This document shows, piece by piece, positions 34,427-43,440 of a stretch of 64,000 bases of DNA (within the stretch, counting starts at the first letter, position 1; each line of letters begins with the position of its first letter). The DNA comes from Actinomycetales bacterium (lineage in GTDB: Bacteria; Actinomycetota; Actinomycetes; S36-B12). The position numbers were made by a program, and so were the translations under genes. Below the pieces are notes generated by a model. It saw nothing but the letters and a program-made list of their open reading frames with translations. It made no database searches and was not told where the DNA came from. The stretch lies in the NCBI GenBank assembly GCA_016125355.1, contig WGLX01000001.1, positions 64,137 to 128,136 on the forward strand, read 5' to 3'.

Positions 34427-36636
34427 TGCGGTCCGAACTCCTCGATCGGCGGTGCCGGCGTGTCCGTCGGCGCGGGCTGGGGCCCGAAGACCGACTGGTC
34501 GGGTGCCTGGCTCTGGTCGGGGCCGGGCGGAGCATCGGTCGTCGTGTCGGTGGGGAGTGTATCCGTGGGCACGGTGCTCGGTTCGTTGGAGAACTCGGGC
34601 ACGACGGCCGGGGTGGGACAGCCTGCAGGGACTTCGGTGTCGGGCGTCGGAATCGATGACGGGCAGTTGTCCGGCGGGGCCACCACGCCGTCCGGCGGGG
34701 CCGGGAGGTCCTCGGTGGGCTGGCCCTGCAGGGCACCGCTCATGAACGCGGTCCAGATGGCCGCCGGGAAGGAGCCACCGGTGACCGTCGACAGCCCGCC
34801 GGTGCCCGACATGGAGATCGGGATGCCGTTCGCGTCCTCCTTGGCCATGAGCACGGCTGCGGAGAGCTGCGGCGTGTAGCCGACGAACCAGGCGCTCTTG
34901 TTGTCGTCCGTCGTTCCAGTCTTGGCGGCGGCGGGCCGACCGAGGGCCAGCGCCGCGGTGCCGGTGCCATTGGTGACGTTGCGGTTGAGGGCGAACGTCA
35001 CCGTGTTCGCGATGTCGGGGTCGAACCCACGACGCGTGCTCGGCGTGAACTCGTAGAGCAGGCCATCATTCGGCCCGATGACGCGGCTGACCACGGAGGT
35101 CTCGGCTCGAGTGCCGCTGGATGCGAACGTCGCGTAGGCGTTGGCCATGTCGACGCCCGACGGGGATGCGGTCCCGAGCACGAAGGTCAGGTCGGGCGAG
35201 TCGAGGTTCAGTCCTGGCGTGCTCTCAGGAACGCCGGCGGACAGGGCGGCCTGGACGACGTTGTCGACGCCGATCTGGGATTCGAGCTCGACGTATGCGG
35301 AGTTGATCGAGTGCTCCGTGGCGAAGAGCAGCGTGACCGGTCCGTACGACTCGTCGCCGTAGTTCGAGAAGGTGTATCCGTTGACCGTGGAGGGGGAATC
35401 GCCGTTCCACATCGACGTGAGTGGCACGCCCTGCTCAGTCGCTGCGGCGAGGGCGAACGGCTTGAACGTCGAGCCGGCCTGCGCGAACTGCCGGGTCGCG
35501 TTGTTGATCTGGTCGTCGATGAAGTTCGGCCCGCCGTAGATGGCGACGACCTCACCCGTGCCCGGGCGCACAGCGGCGAGGCCGATCCGCAGGCCGTCGG
35601 TCCCGCTCTTGGGGCCCTTCTTGCGCACGGCGGCCTGGGCGGCCCGTTGGGCCTGCCGGTCGAAGGTGGACGTGATCCGCAGGCCGCCGCGCTGCACCTC
35701 GGTCTCGTCGAAGCCGAGGTCAGCGAGCTGCTGCTCGACCATCGTCAGCAGGAAGCCCGTCTGGCCACCGAGCCGGTCCTTGGCCTTCTGCTTCTTGATC
35801 TTGGGGAACTGCGCGTTGGACCGCTGCTCGGGCGTGATCCAGCCCTGCTCCTGCATGCCGTCGAGCACGTATGCCCAGCGGGCCTTCAGGTCGTCCAGCC
35901 GATCCTCGGGTGCTAGGCCGCTGGGCGACTTGATGATCGCCGCCAGGACGGCCCCCTGCTCGAGCGTCAGCTGCCGGGCGGGCACGCCGAAGTAGGCGAT
36001 CGCCGCCGCCTCGATGCCGTAGGCACCCCGTCCGAAGTAGATGGTGTTGAGGTAGTCATCGAGGATCTCGTCCTTCGACACGAGGGTCTCGAGCTTGGTG
36101 GCGAGCAGGATCTCCTTGACCTTCCGGTCCCAGGACCGCTCCTGCGTGAGGAAGGCGTTCTTCGCGTACTGCTGGGTGATCGTGGAGGCACCCTGCGTGT
36201 ACCCGCCCGTGACGTTGTTCCAGACGGCGCGCGCGATCCCCCATGGCGAGACGCCGCCGTGGTCGTAGAACCCGCGGTCCTCGGCAGCCAGGACGGCGTG
36301 CTGCACGTCGATGGGAACGTCGCTGAGCGGGATGCTGCGCCTGGTGGAGTCACCGAGCCGGCCGAGTTCGGTCTTCCCGTCCGACCAGTACACGATGGTC
36401 GCCTCGCTCGTGGCGAGCTCGTTGGGCGTGGGCACGGTGGTGCGGGCCAGCGCGACGGCGAAGGATGCGAACGCGAGCCCGAGGACGACGAGGATGCTGA
36501 CGATCAGCCAGCGGAGCCAGTGGCGCTTCTGGCGGGCGGGCCGTGGAGGCCGCGGTCGCGCAGGGCGCTGCTGTGGGGTCGCCGACGAGGGCCGCCTCGC
36601 GGGGCGGCCGCCTCTGGGGCGATTGCTCTGGGCCAC
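34423..36636 (-). CDS. Class A penicillin-binding protein (PonA-type)
   Basis: A 737-residue bifunctional enzyme. Residues 1-40 are basic and proline-rich, and the membrane anchor is 41-66. The transglycosylase (GT51) has catalytic E119 in AEDRGFYDHGG and GASTITQQYAKN. The transpeptidase has S389xxK in GSTFKP, SxN at 443-445 (SIN) and KTGT at 572-575. A proline/threonine-rich tail from about 640 lacks a PASTA domain. It polymerises and cross-links peptidoglycan. GTG start with AGGA; a 6-bp hairpin at 36651-36666 lies between it and the DUF5318 gene. Confidence 0.94.
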   Translation of the reverse strand: MAQSNRPRGGRPARRPSSATPQQRPARPRPPRPARQKRHWLRWLIVSILVVLGLAFASFAVALARTTVPTPNELATSEATIVYWSDGKTELGRLGDSTRRSIPLSDVPIDVQHAVLAAEDRGFYDHGGVSPWGIARAVWNNVTGGYTQGASTITQQYAKNAFLTQERSWDRKVKEILLATKLETLVSKDEILDDYLNTIYFGRGAYGIEAAAIAYFGVPARQLTLEQGAVLAAIIKSPSGLAPEDRLDDLKARWAYVLDGMQEQGWITPEQRSNAQFPKIKKQKAKDRLGGQTGFLLTMVEQQLADLGFDETEVQRGGLRITSTFDRQAQRAAQAAVRKKGPKSGTDGLRIGLAAVRPGTGEVVAIYGGPNFIDDQINNATRQFAQAGSTFKPFALAAATEQGVPLTSMWNGDSPSTVNGYTFSNYGDESYGPVTLLFATEHSINSAYVELESQIGVDNVVQAALSAGVPESTPGLNLDSPDLTFVLGTASPSGVDMANAYATFASSGTRAETSVVSRVIGPNDGLLYEFTPSTRRGFDPDIANTVTFALNRNVTNGTGTAALALGRPAAAKTGTTDDNKSAWFVGYTPQLSAAVLMAKEDANGIPISMSGTGGLSTVTGGSFPAAIWTAFMSGALQGQPTEDLPAPPDGVVAPPDNCPSSIPTPDTEVPAGCPTPAVVPEFSNEPSTVPTDTLPTDTTTDAPPGPDQSQAPDQSVFGPQPAPTDTPAPPIEEFGPQ

Positions 36637-36696
36637 GGTTCCTCACGCCTCGGGGGAAGTCCCCCGCCGGGTCGCCGGGACTCGCGAGGGTCGGGA

Positions 36697-37209
36697 CTAG
36701 TCAAGGAGATCACGAGGCGTGGGCAGCGCCCGGCGCGGCACGCCGTCGCCTAGGACGTACGTGCGGAGCAGGAAGTTCCAGTGGCACCGCTGGCAGACCT
36801 CCACGACGTACACGGAGAACGCCCCGAACCGGTGCGCCATGCTGCCGAGATCGTCCGTCTGCCGGATACGGCCCGAGTACGGGCCGAGCTCGTCTCCATA
36901 GACGTAGGTGACGGTGACCAGGCCGTCATCGCGACAGGCGGGACAGCTCTGCCCCGCCGGCTCGCCGTGGAACCGCGCAGCCTTGAGCAGGTAGGGATCG
37001 GCATCGCACAGGTCCGAGTCGAGCGCCCCGCCGTGGTACAGCCGGTGGATCGCCGCCTGCCGCTGGAGCGTGTGGTCGACGATCCGACGCGGCCGCTCGG
37101 GGTGCTCGACCTCCTCCGGCTCGACGTCGACGAGGCTGCGCCGCCGTGCGCGTGCGGACTCGCCGCGGGCGATCGTCCCGCGGATCGCCGACTTCCGGGG
37201 CGCCGCCAT
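36697..37209 (-). CDS. DUF5318 family protein
   Basis: A 170-residue soluble protein of the DUF5318 family, counterpart of M. tuberculosis Rv0049 beside ponA1. It has two CxxC pairs (SCPACRDD and EVCQRCHWN), suggesting zinc binding, and a conserved DADPYLLKAARFHGEP region. ATG at 37209 was chosen from the family-like start MAAPRKSAIRG; the longer ORF is in the intergenic region. Divergent from padR. Function unknown. Confidence 0.82.
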   Translation of the reverse strand: MAAPRKSAIRGTIARGESARARRRSLVDVEPEEVEHPERPRRIVDHTLQRQAAIHRLYHGGALDSDLCDADPYLLKAARFHGEPAGQSCPACRDDGLVTVTYVYGDELGPYSGRIRQTDDLGSMAHRFGAFSVYVVEVCQRCHWNFLLRTYVLGDGVPRRALPTPRDLLD

Positions 37210-37270
37210 AGTCCGGTGAGTGTAAGTCGGGGGGCCCACTCGGCGGTACCTCGAGTTGACCGATATATCA

Positions 37271-37286
37271 GCACGATATATCGTGC
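37271..37286. promoter_or_regulatory. 16-bp perfect palindrome, putative PadR operator
   Basis: GCACGATATATCGTGC, with a further CGATATAT half-site at 37261-37268. It is unusually AT-rich for this DNA and lies 26 bp before the padR ATG. TTGAC at 37256-37260 and TATCGT at 37279-37284 could be its -35 and -10 (18-nt spacer), so a bound regulator would cover the promoter. Confidence 0.6.
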
Positions 37287-37312
37287 GTTGAACCATCGAG
37301 GAAGGACGGCAC

Positions 37313-37879
37313 ATGGCCAAGCGGCACGACGTGCTCGAGTTCGCCGTCCTCGGCATCCTCGGGAACGGCCCGTTGCACGGCTACGAGCTGCGCAAGCAGC
37401 TCACGGACGTGCTGGGTGCCTTCCGGGCCCTGTCATACGGGTCCCTGTACCCCTGCCTGCGCAGGCTCCAGACCAAGGGCCTGATCGAGGACGTCACGAT
37501 CACCCCGGCCACCGAGTCCGCGGCGCCACCGCTGTCCGGCCGTCGCGCCCGCGTCGTCTACGCCATCACCGGCGACGGCAAGGAGCTCTTCGCCGAGTGG
37601 GCCAACCAGCCCGGCCCCGAGGCGTGGGAGGACGAAGGCTTCGCCGCCCACCTGGCCTTCTTCAGCCGCACCGAGGCCAAGGTGCGCCTTCGCATCCTCG
37701 AGGGTCGCCGCTCGAAGCTCGAGGAGCGCATCTCGACCCTTCGCGAGTCGCTCACCCGGGCCCGCGAGCGCCGCGACGCCTACACGCTGCGCCTGCAGGA
37801 GCACGGTCTCGACGGCGTCGAGAGGGAAGTGCGCTGGCTCAATGAACTGATCGACCAGGAGCGCGGCGACGGCCGCTGA
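37313..37879 (+). CDS. PadR family transcriptional regulator
   Basis: A 188-residue regulator. The winged-helix PadR domain (5-90) has [21 protein letters not shown] and [19 protein letters not shown], with an insert AGRRA-like [16 protein letters not shown]. The C-terminal half (about 115-185) is helical and coiled-coil, for dimerisation. ATG follows GAGGAAGGA. ino1 starts 55 bp later on the same strand and the palindrome lies upstream, so autoregulation and control of ino1 are plausible. Equivalent to Rv0047c. Confidence 0.88.
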   Translation: MAKRHDVLEFAVLGILGNGPLHGYELRKQLTDVLGAFRALSYGSLYPCLRRLQTKGLIEDVTITPATESAAPPLSGRRARVVYAITGDGKELFAEWANQPGPEAWEDEGFAAHLAFFSRTEAKVRLRILEGRRSKLEERISTLRESLTRARERRDAYTLRLQEHGLDGVEREVRWLNELIDQERGDGR

Positions 37880-37934
37880 CCTAGGAACACCAACCCCGCA
37901 CCGCAACACCCGCTACCCACAACAGGAGAAGTCA

Positions 37935-39017
37935 ATGGGTTCGATTCGAGTAGCCCTCGTCGGCGTCGGCAACTGTGCCTCGTCGCTCGTCCAGGGCGTT
38001 GAGTACTACAAGGATGCCGACCCCGGCGACTTCGTCCCGGGCCTCATGCACGTGCAGTTCGGCGACTACCACGTCCGCGACGTGGAGTTCGTCGCCGCAT
38101 TCGACGTCGACGGCAAGAAGGTCGGCCTCGACCTCGCCGAGGCGATCGGCGCGTCCGAGAACAACACCCTGAAGTTCGCCGACGTGCCGCCCACCGGAGT
38201 GACGGTGCAGCGCGGCCACACGCGCGACGGCCTCGGCAAGTACTACCGCGAGATGATCACCGAGTCGGAGGCGGAGCCGGTCGACGTCGTCCAGGCGCTC
38301 AAGGACGCCCGCGTCGACATCGTGGTCTGCTACCTCCCCGTCGGCTCGGAGGACGCGGCGAAGTTCTACGCACAGTGCGCGATCGACGCGGGCTGCGGTT
38401 TCGTCAACGCACTTCCGGTCTTCATCGCGGGCACTCCCGAGTGGGCCAAGAAGTTCGAGGATGCCGGGCTGCCGATCGTCGGCGACGACATCAAGAGCCA
38501 GGTCGGCGCGACCATCACCCACCGCGTCATGGCCAAGCTCTTCGAGGATCGCGGCGTCATCCTGGACCGCACGTACCAGCTGAACGTCGGCGGCAACATG
38601 GACTTCATGAACATGCTCGAGCGCGAGCGCCTCGAGTCCAAGAAGATCTCCAAGACCCAAGCCGTCACCTCGCAGGTCGCCTCGCACGACATGGGCGCGC
38701 GCAACGTGCACATCGGCCCGAGCGACTACGTCGCGTGGCTCGACGACCGCAAGTGGGCGTTCGTGCGCCTCGAGGGTCGCGCGTTCGGCGATGCGCCGCT
38801 CAACCTGGAGTACAAGCTCGAGGTGTGGGACTCGCCGAACAGCGCCGGCGTCATCATCGACGCGGTGCGCGCGGCGAAGATCGCCAAGGATCGTGGGATC
38901 GGCGGTCCGATCCTGTCGGCGTCGAGCTACTTCATGAAGTCGCCGCCGGTGCAGTACTCCGACAGCGAGGCCCGTCAGGCCGTCGAGGACTTCATCGCCG
39001 GCACGATCGAGCGCTGA
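37935..39017 (+). CDS. ino1: myo-Inositol-1-phosphate synthase
   Basis: A 360-residue synthase converting glucose 6-phosphate to inositol 3-phosphate with bound NAD. Motifs: [16 protein letters not shown] (NAD loop), [43 protein letters not shown] and [12 protein letters not shown]. This is the short actinobacterial form. Inositol feeds phosphatidylinositol and mycothiol-type products. ATG preceded by AGGAGAAG. A large hairpin terminator follows. Confidence 0.95.
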   Translation: MGSIRVALVGVGNCASSLVQGVEYYKDADPGDFVPGLMHVQFGDYHVRDVEFVAAFDVDGKKVGLDLAEAIGASENNTLKFADVPPTGVTVQRGHTRDGLGKYYREMITESEAEPVDVVQALKDARVDIVVCYLPVGSEDAAKFYAQCAIDAGCGFVNALPVFIAGTPEWAKKFEDAGLPIVGDDIKSQVGATITHRVMAKLFEDRGVILDRTYQLNVGGNMDFMNMLERERLESKKISKTQAVTSQVASHDMGARNVHIGPSDYVAWLDDRKWAFVRLEGRAFGDAPLNLEYKLEVWDSPNSAGVIIDAVRAAKIAKDRGIGGPILSASSYFMKSPPVQYSDSEARQAVEDFIAGTIER

Positions 39018-39026
39018 GTTCCACCT

Positions 39027-39090
39027 CGTTGAGTGGCCCGTTGTGGCCCGTTTCGCGCGGCGAAACTGGGCCACAACGGGCCACTCAACG
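39027..39090 (+). terminator. Long terminator hairpin after ino1
   Basis: A perfect 23-bp inverted repeat (39027-39049 and 39068-39090). An inner GTTTCG/CGAAAC stem (39050-39055 and 39061-39066) leaves a 5-nt loop and one unpaired base at 39067. It starts 10 nt after the stop codon. The following MFS promoter abuts it. Confidence 0.85.
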
Positions 39091-39099
39091 GTAGGGGGG

Positions 39100-39105
39100 T
39101 AGCGT
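39100..39105 (+). promoter_or_regulatory. Predicted -10 element of the MFS gene at 39113
   Basis: TAGCGT, 7 nt before the ATG, no Shine-Dalgarno: probable leaderless transcript. Confidence 0.4.
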
Positions 39106-39112
39106 CCGGGCC

Positions 39113-40426
39113 ATGGCGTCCCGCCCCGCGCTCAGCGCCCTGCGCGAGGTGCTCGCCGGCCGGGACTTCCGGTTCCTCTTCGGCGTCCGGCTGGTCGCCC
39201 AGTTCGGTGACGGCCTGCTGCAGGCGGCCCTGGCCACCTTCGTCCTGTTCTCTCCGGAACGCCAGCCCGACGCGGTGCGCGTCGCCGCGGCCTTCGCCAT
39301 CCTGCTGCTTCCCTACTCGTTCATCGGCCCGTTCGCCGGCGTGTTCCTCGACCGCTGGCGACGCCGCAACGTGCTGGTCCGGGCCAACCTCATCAAGGCG
39401 GCGTTCACCATCCCCGTCGTCGCACTGGTGGCGGCCGGGGATGACGGGCTCTGGCTCGGGGTGTCCGTCCTCGTCGTGCTCGGCATCGGTCGGTTCGTCC
39501 TCGCCGGCCTGTCGGCCTCGCTTCCGCACGTCGTGTCCGGGCCGGACCTCATCACCGCGAACGCGCTGACCCCGACATCCGGCACCATCGCCGCGGCCGT
39601 GGGCGGCGTGGTCGGCATCGGCCTCCGCGGCCTCGTAGGTGCCGACGACCACGGCAGCATGATCGTGCTCGCCTGCGCCGGGGTGTCCTACGTCGCCGCG
39701 GCCGTGATCGCCCTCGCCATTGCCGCCGATCGCCTCGGGCCCGAGGGAGACAAGCCTGCCGACACCATTCGAGGTATCGCCATCGGCCTGGTTGCGGGCG
39801 TACGCCAGCTTCGGGTGCACGGAGCGGCCGGACGGGCGATCGCCATCGTCGGCGTGCATCGCTTCGCCTTCGGGGTCCTCACGGCCGGTGGCCTGCTGCT
39901 CGTGCGGCTGACGTTCCACCCCATGGCAGAGGCCAATGAGGCCCTCGGCCAGTTCGCCTTCCTCACCGCAGCGGCAGCGATCGGTGCCCTGATCGGCGCG
40001 ATCATCACGCCGGGTGCGAGCCGCCGGTGGGGCGAGGTGCGGTGGTCGGTGGTCGCGCTCCTGCAGGCAGGCATCGTCGGCAGCGTCCTGGTGGCGGCCG
40101 GAGCCGCCCTGCCGTCGTTCTCGTTGCTGCTGCTCGGCGCGCTCAGCATCGGCTTCGCGGGACAGTCCGTGAAGGTCTGCAGTGACACCCTCGTCCAGCG
40201 ACACATCCCGGACGACATGCTCGGACGGGTGTTCTCCCTCTTCGACATGATCGTCAACGTCTGCCTCGTCCTGGGCATCGTCCTGATGGCCGTCGTCTCA
40301 CCCACCAGCGGCCAGGTGCCCGTGGTCTACCTGCTCGTCGGCGCCACGCTCGTCCTCACCGCTCTGTGGTATCAGGGGCGCGGCGCCCGTAGAGTTCCCG
40401 CGTCACCTCGGGGAGGGGAATCATGA
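39113..40426 (+). CDS. MFS transporter
   Basis: A 437-residue membrane protein with about 12 helices. A typical MFS loop is seen in GPFAGVFLDRWRRRNVLVRA (about residues 72-91). The N terminus LREVLAGRDFRFLFGVRLVAQFGDG resembles the MFS_3/efflux type. It overlaps the next gene by 4 bp (ATGA), so the two membrane proteins are translationally coupled. Substrate unknown. Confidence 0.85.
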   Translation: MASRPALSALREVLAGRDFRFLFGVRLVAQFGDGLLQAALATFVLFSPERQPDAVRVAAAFAILLLPYSFIGPFAGVFLDRWRRRNVLVRANLIKAAFTIPVVALVAAGDDGLWLGVSVLVVLGIGRFVLAGLSASLPHVVSGPDLITANALTPTSGTIAAAVGGVVGIGLRGLVGADDHGSMIVLACAGVSYVAAAVIALAIAADRLGPEGDKPADTIRGIAIGLVAGVRQLRVHGAAGRAIAIVGVHRFAFGVLTAGGLLLVRLTFHPMAEANEALGQFAFLTAAAAIGALIGAIITPGASRRWGEVRWSVVALLQAGIVGSVLVAAGAALPSFSLLLLGALSIGFAGQSVKVCSDTLVQRHIPDDMLGRVFSLFDMIVNVCLVLGIVLMAVVSPTSGQVPVVYLLVGATLVLTALWYQGRGARRVPASPRGGES

Positions 40427-41679
40427 CCGATCAGCAGGCAGTCGAGCCAGCGACGCCGACACCCAGGCAGAAGCGTTGGGGGGCGCGCTCGATCGCCTCG
40501 CTCCTGCTGTTCGTCCTGGCGACGATCCTCGTGATCCCGGCGCTCGTCGGGCACTGGGGTCATCGCACGGTCGCCGACGCGGAGCGCTACATCGACACCG
40601 TCGGCCCCCTGATCTACCAGTCCGAGGTGCAGGACGCCCTCAGCGAGGCCGTCACCAAGCAGGTCGTGGCGCGGGTCGACAACGAGAACCAGGTCGGGCA
40701 GCTGCTCGGGAACCTCTTCCCGGATGCACCGTTCACGGACCAGCTGGCCGGACCCATCTCCGCGGGGATCAACAACCTCATCGGCGAGCTCGTCAAGAGG
40801 TTCGTGTCCTCGGATCAGTTCGCCCAGTTCTGGATCACCTTCAATCGCGCCGTGCAGAAGGGCGTGATGCTCGTCCTCGAGGGCAAGGACGGCGGACCCG
40901 TCTTCCTGCGCGGTGACGAGGTCGTGCTCGACACCTCGGCCGCCCTCACGGCCATCCAGAACTACCTGGTCGACAACGGAGTGACGGCGGCCGCCAACGT
41001 CACCATCCCGGAGACCGATCGCGAGGTGGTCCTGTTCACCTCACCGGCGCTCGAGCAGGTCCGCTTCATCTACTCCCTGACCTCGCCCATCCTCGAATGG
41101 CTGCCGGCGATCGTGGCCCTCATCTTCGGCATCGCGATCATGCTGGCCCGGCGGCGCGCGCGGACGACGGTGGCGACCGGCATCGTGCTCCTGGCCTCCG
41201 GACTCGTCACCAAGCTGGCCCTTGATGCCACCCAGACCACGTTCGAGAACAAGCTCATCGGGACGCCCTGGGGTCCCGCTGCGGACGTGTTCTGGACGAC
41301 GCTGCTGAGCTACCTGGTCGATGGGGTGATGGCGATCATCACGCTCGGAGTCGTCCTCATCATCGCGGGCTGGTTCGGTGGCCGCACCACGATCGCCGCC
41401 AACCTCCGGGGGATGATCACCAAGGGGCTCGCCGAGATCGGTGGGCGCCTGTCCGACGGACGTTCCGGGGTGATTCCGCCCTCCATGCTCGGTGCCGCCC
41501 GGGTGCTCATCTTCATCCTCGCCACGGCGATCCTGCTGTTCAGCAGCCTGCTCGACGTGGCGACGGTGCTGTGGGTGACGGCCCTCGCCGCCGGCCTCGT
41601 GACGCTGGCTCAGCTGCTGGCGGGTCCCGCCGCGGGATCCACCATCTCGATCCCGGAAGGCGTCGAGACGAACGCGTAG
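40423..41679 (+). CDS. Polytopic membrane protein of unknown function
   Basis: A 418-residue protein. One helix near residues 25-47 is followed by an extracytoplasmic region of about 170 residues. Four to six further helices fill residues 220-400. It matches no family I can name. Start ATG follows GGGGAGGGG and overlaps the MFS stop by 4 bp. Its last 70 bp overlap the 3' end of the convergent DUF2252 gene, an unusually long tail-to-tail overlap for this window. Confidence 0.75.
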   Translation: MTDQQAVEPATPTPRQKRWGARSIASLLLFVLATILVIPALVGHWGHRTVADAERYIDTVGPLIYQSEVQDALSEAVTKQVVARVDNENQVGQLLGNLFPDAPFTDQLAGPISAGINNLIGELVKRFVSSDQFAQFWITFNRAVQKGVMLVLEGKDGGPVFLRGDEVVLDTSAALTAIQNYLVDNGVTAAANVTIPETDREVVLFTSPALEQVRFIYSLTSPILEWLPAIVALIFGIAIMLARRRARTTVATGIVLLASGLVTKLALDATQTTFENKLIGTPWGPAADVFWTTLLSYLVDGVMAIITLGVVLIIAGWFGGRTTIAANLRGMITKGLAEIGGRLSDGRSGVIPPSMLGAARVLIFILATAILLFSSLLDVATVLWVTALAAGLVTLAQLLAGPAAGSTISIPEGVETNA

Positions 41680-43091
41680 TCGGTCGGCTTCGTCTCATCC
41701 GCGACCGCAACCGTTCCGTCGGCGATCGCAGCCTTGTACAGCGCGTAGTCCGCGTTGACCTGCTCGGTGTAGGCGAGCGCGAAATCCCGAACCGCGTCAT
41801 CGAACTTCGTGCTCGTGCCCAGATATGAGGCGATCGCCACGGAATCGCCCGCCCGCGCGTGGGCCCGCGCGAGGGTTCGGCCGCAGAGCTCCGCGTAGCC
41901 GGCGAGGCTCTTCTCGGTGAAGTCGGTCGGGTCCGGCGAGTACTTCATGTCGCGCAGCTGCCGCACGTAGAGGTCGCGGCTCCGATCGGTCTGGACCCAG
42001 CCCAGGAACACATCAGAGGCGGCCTGCATGATCCGCTGGCCCACGACGACACGCTCCCCCATCGTGTCGTAGATGGACCTCCCCGAGTACGGCTCGAGCA
42101 CGCTGGGCAGCGCCTGCTTGGCCTGCAGCACAAGGAGGTCGTCGGGATCGCGCCCCTCCATGAGGAGCACGAACGCCAGCAGTCCCACGCTCCCGACGCC
42201 CACCACTTTGTGGGCGATGTCGATCAGGTGGTACCGCTGCATGAGGAGGGCGCGATCCCGGAGGAGCGTCTCGGCGTACTCGCCGATGATCCTGCGCAGC
42301 ATGTCGGCGGCGGCGTCCTCCATGGGCAGCGGCATGAGCAGGGGCGGCTGGTTCAGGAAGCGACGTCTACCGTCCACCACCTCGGTCATCTTCAGGACAG
42401 CGGACCACGAGTCCCTCGTGCGCGCCTTCTCCACCGACTTGTCGAGACGCCGGACCGCGTCCTCGCCGAAGCCCTCGGTCTTCGCCCACTGCTTGATGAC
42501 CGAGACATCGATGCGGTCGTACCAGACCGCGATGTCCGGCATCCCGGAGTAGTGCGCCATCTGGACGCGGTAGCCGCGGGCGGCCGCCTCAGCGGCCGAT
42601 CGGATCGCTCGCTCGGGAAGGCCCTTCTCCCGCCCGGAGAGCACGAAGGAGGTGGCCAGTCGCAGCACGTCCCACTCGAAGGGTCCCGGGTTGGTCTCGT
42701 CGAAGTCGTTGATGTCGAAGACGAGACTGCGATCGGGGGCGGCGAACATGCCGAAGTTCGCCAGATGCGCGTCACCGCACAGCTGAACCATCAGGCCGGT
42801 GTGCGGGCGCCGGCCGAGGTCACTGGCCATGATGATGGCCGAGCCCCGATAGAACGTGAACGGGCTCACCGACATGCGCGCATGGCGGATGGGCAGCAGC
42901 AGCGGAACCCGCACCGACTCCTGGCTCGCCAGCAGGTCGACGGGGTTGGGGCGATCGGGATCGGGCACGTAGCAGCCGATGCTCGGTCGCGTGCACCGCT
43001 TCCGTGCCTCGCTGCCGAGGGTCGCGCGCTCGTCGAGCGTGGTGGTGCGCATCTTGGTCCGTAGCGGATCGACACGCGTGGACGTCGTCAT
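41610..43091 (-). CDS. DUF2252 family protein
   Basis: A 493-residue soluble protein of the DUF2252 family, distantly kinase-like. Typical motifs are RMSVSPFTFYRGSA, LCGDAHLANFG (catalytic-loop-like) and FDINDFDET (metal-loop-like), then VVGVGSVGL and GWVQTDRSRDLYVRQL. Length is normal for the family. The last 23 codons lie inside the convergent membrane-protein gene. Function of the family is unknown; the kinase resemblance suggests phosphotransfer. Confidence 0.85.
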   Translation of the reverse strand: MTTSTRVDPLRTKMRTTTLDERATLGSEARKRCTRPSIGCYVPDPDRPNPVDLLASQESVRVPLLLPIRHARMSVSPFTFYRGSAIIMASDLGRRPHTGLMVQLCGDAHLANFGMFAAPDRSLVFDINDFDETNPGPFEWDVLRLATSFVLSGREKGLPERAIRSAAEAAARGYRVQMAHYSGMPDIAVWYDRIDVSVIKQWAKTEGFGEDAVRRLDKSVEKARTRDSWSAVLKMTEVVDGRRRFLNQPPLLMPLPMEDAAADMLRRIIGEYAETLLRDRALLMQRYHLIDIAHKVVGVGSVGLLAFVLLMEGRDPDDLLVLQAKQALPSVLEPYSGRSIYDTMGERVVVGQRIMQAASDVFLGWVQTDRSRDLYVRQLRDMKYSPDPTDFTEKSLAGYAELCGRTLARAHARAGDSVAIASYLGTSTKFDDAVRDFALAYTEQVNADYALYKAAIADGTVAVADETKPTDYAFVSTPSGIEMVDPAAGPASS

Positions 43092-43236
43092 ATCCGAACG
43101 GTAGGACCTGCCGGACTTCGTCGCCAGAGCATCGCATTCCCGTCACATTCCGGTAACGCGCAACGGGTAGGAAGAGTCCGGGTGAGATCCACCCGTGGAC
43201 CCGATCCGGGTGAGATCCACCCGCCGAGAGGACGAC
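43092..43236. other. Intergenic region between DUF2252 and the small ORF
   Basis: 145 bp with no gene, part of a 349-bp stretch (43092-43440) between the divergent DUF2252 gene and cca that holds only one weakly supported small ORF. The notable content is a tandem 19-bp repeat (separate entry). No tRNA or terminator seen. Confidence 0.6.
43177..43223. repeat. Tandem 19-bp repeats, each a mini-hairpin
   Basis: Two identical copies of TCCGGGTGAGATCCACCCG at 43177-43195 and 43205-43223 (28-bp period). Each holds a 6-bp stem CGGGTG/CACCCG with AGATC between. They lie between the divergent DUF2252 gene and the small ORF, so tandem operator or 5'-UTR hairpins are both possible. Confidence 0.7.
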
Positions 43237-43437
43237 GTGCGCACCGCCTATCGACCATGGCCCACCGCCGATGCCAGCGCCCCGACCATCGACCGCGTCT
43301 CCTGCCACGGACGACGCCCCCTGGGCACCTGGATGACGGTCTGGTCCCACATCTACACGGAGGACCCCTCGGTGATCGACGATCGCGACGTATGCCGCGA
43401 GGTACGACCGCTGCCCCGACGGCCTGTGGGGGACTGA
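43237..43437 (+). CDS. Possible small protein (66 aa)
   Basis: A GTG-started ORF of 66 codons behind GAGAGGAC, directly after the tandem repeats and ending 3 bp before the convergent cca stop. Codon third positions are mostly G/C, as in neighbours. The product has two cysteines and a WMTVWSHIY segment and no recognised domain. The in-frame GTG at 43195 lies inside the repeat and is less likely. Confidence 0.4.
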   Translation: MRTAYRPWPTADASAPTIDRVSCHGRRPLGTWMTVWSHIYTEDPSVIDDRDVCREVRPLPRRPVGD

Positions 43438-43440
43438 CCC

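Noticed and set aside
39027-39090. Long inverted repeat considered as transposon ends
   Set aside because: The arms are 18 bp apart with no gene between, so it is a hairpin and not the ends of an element.
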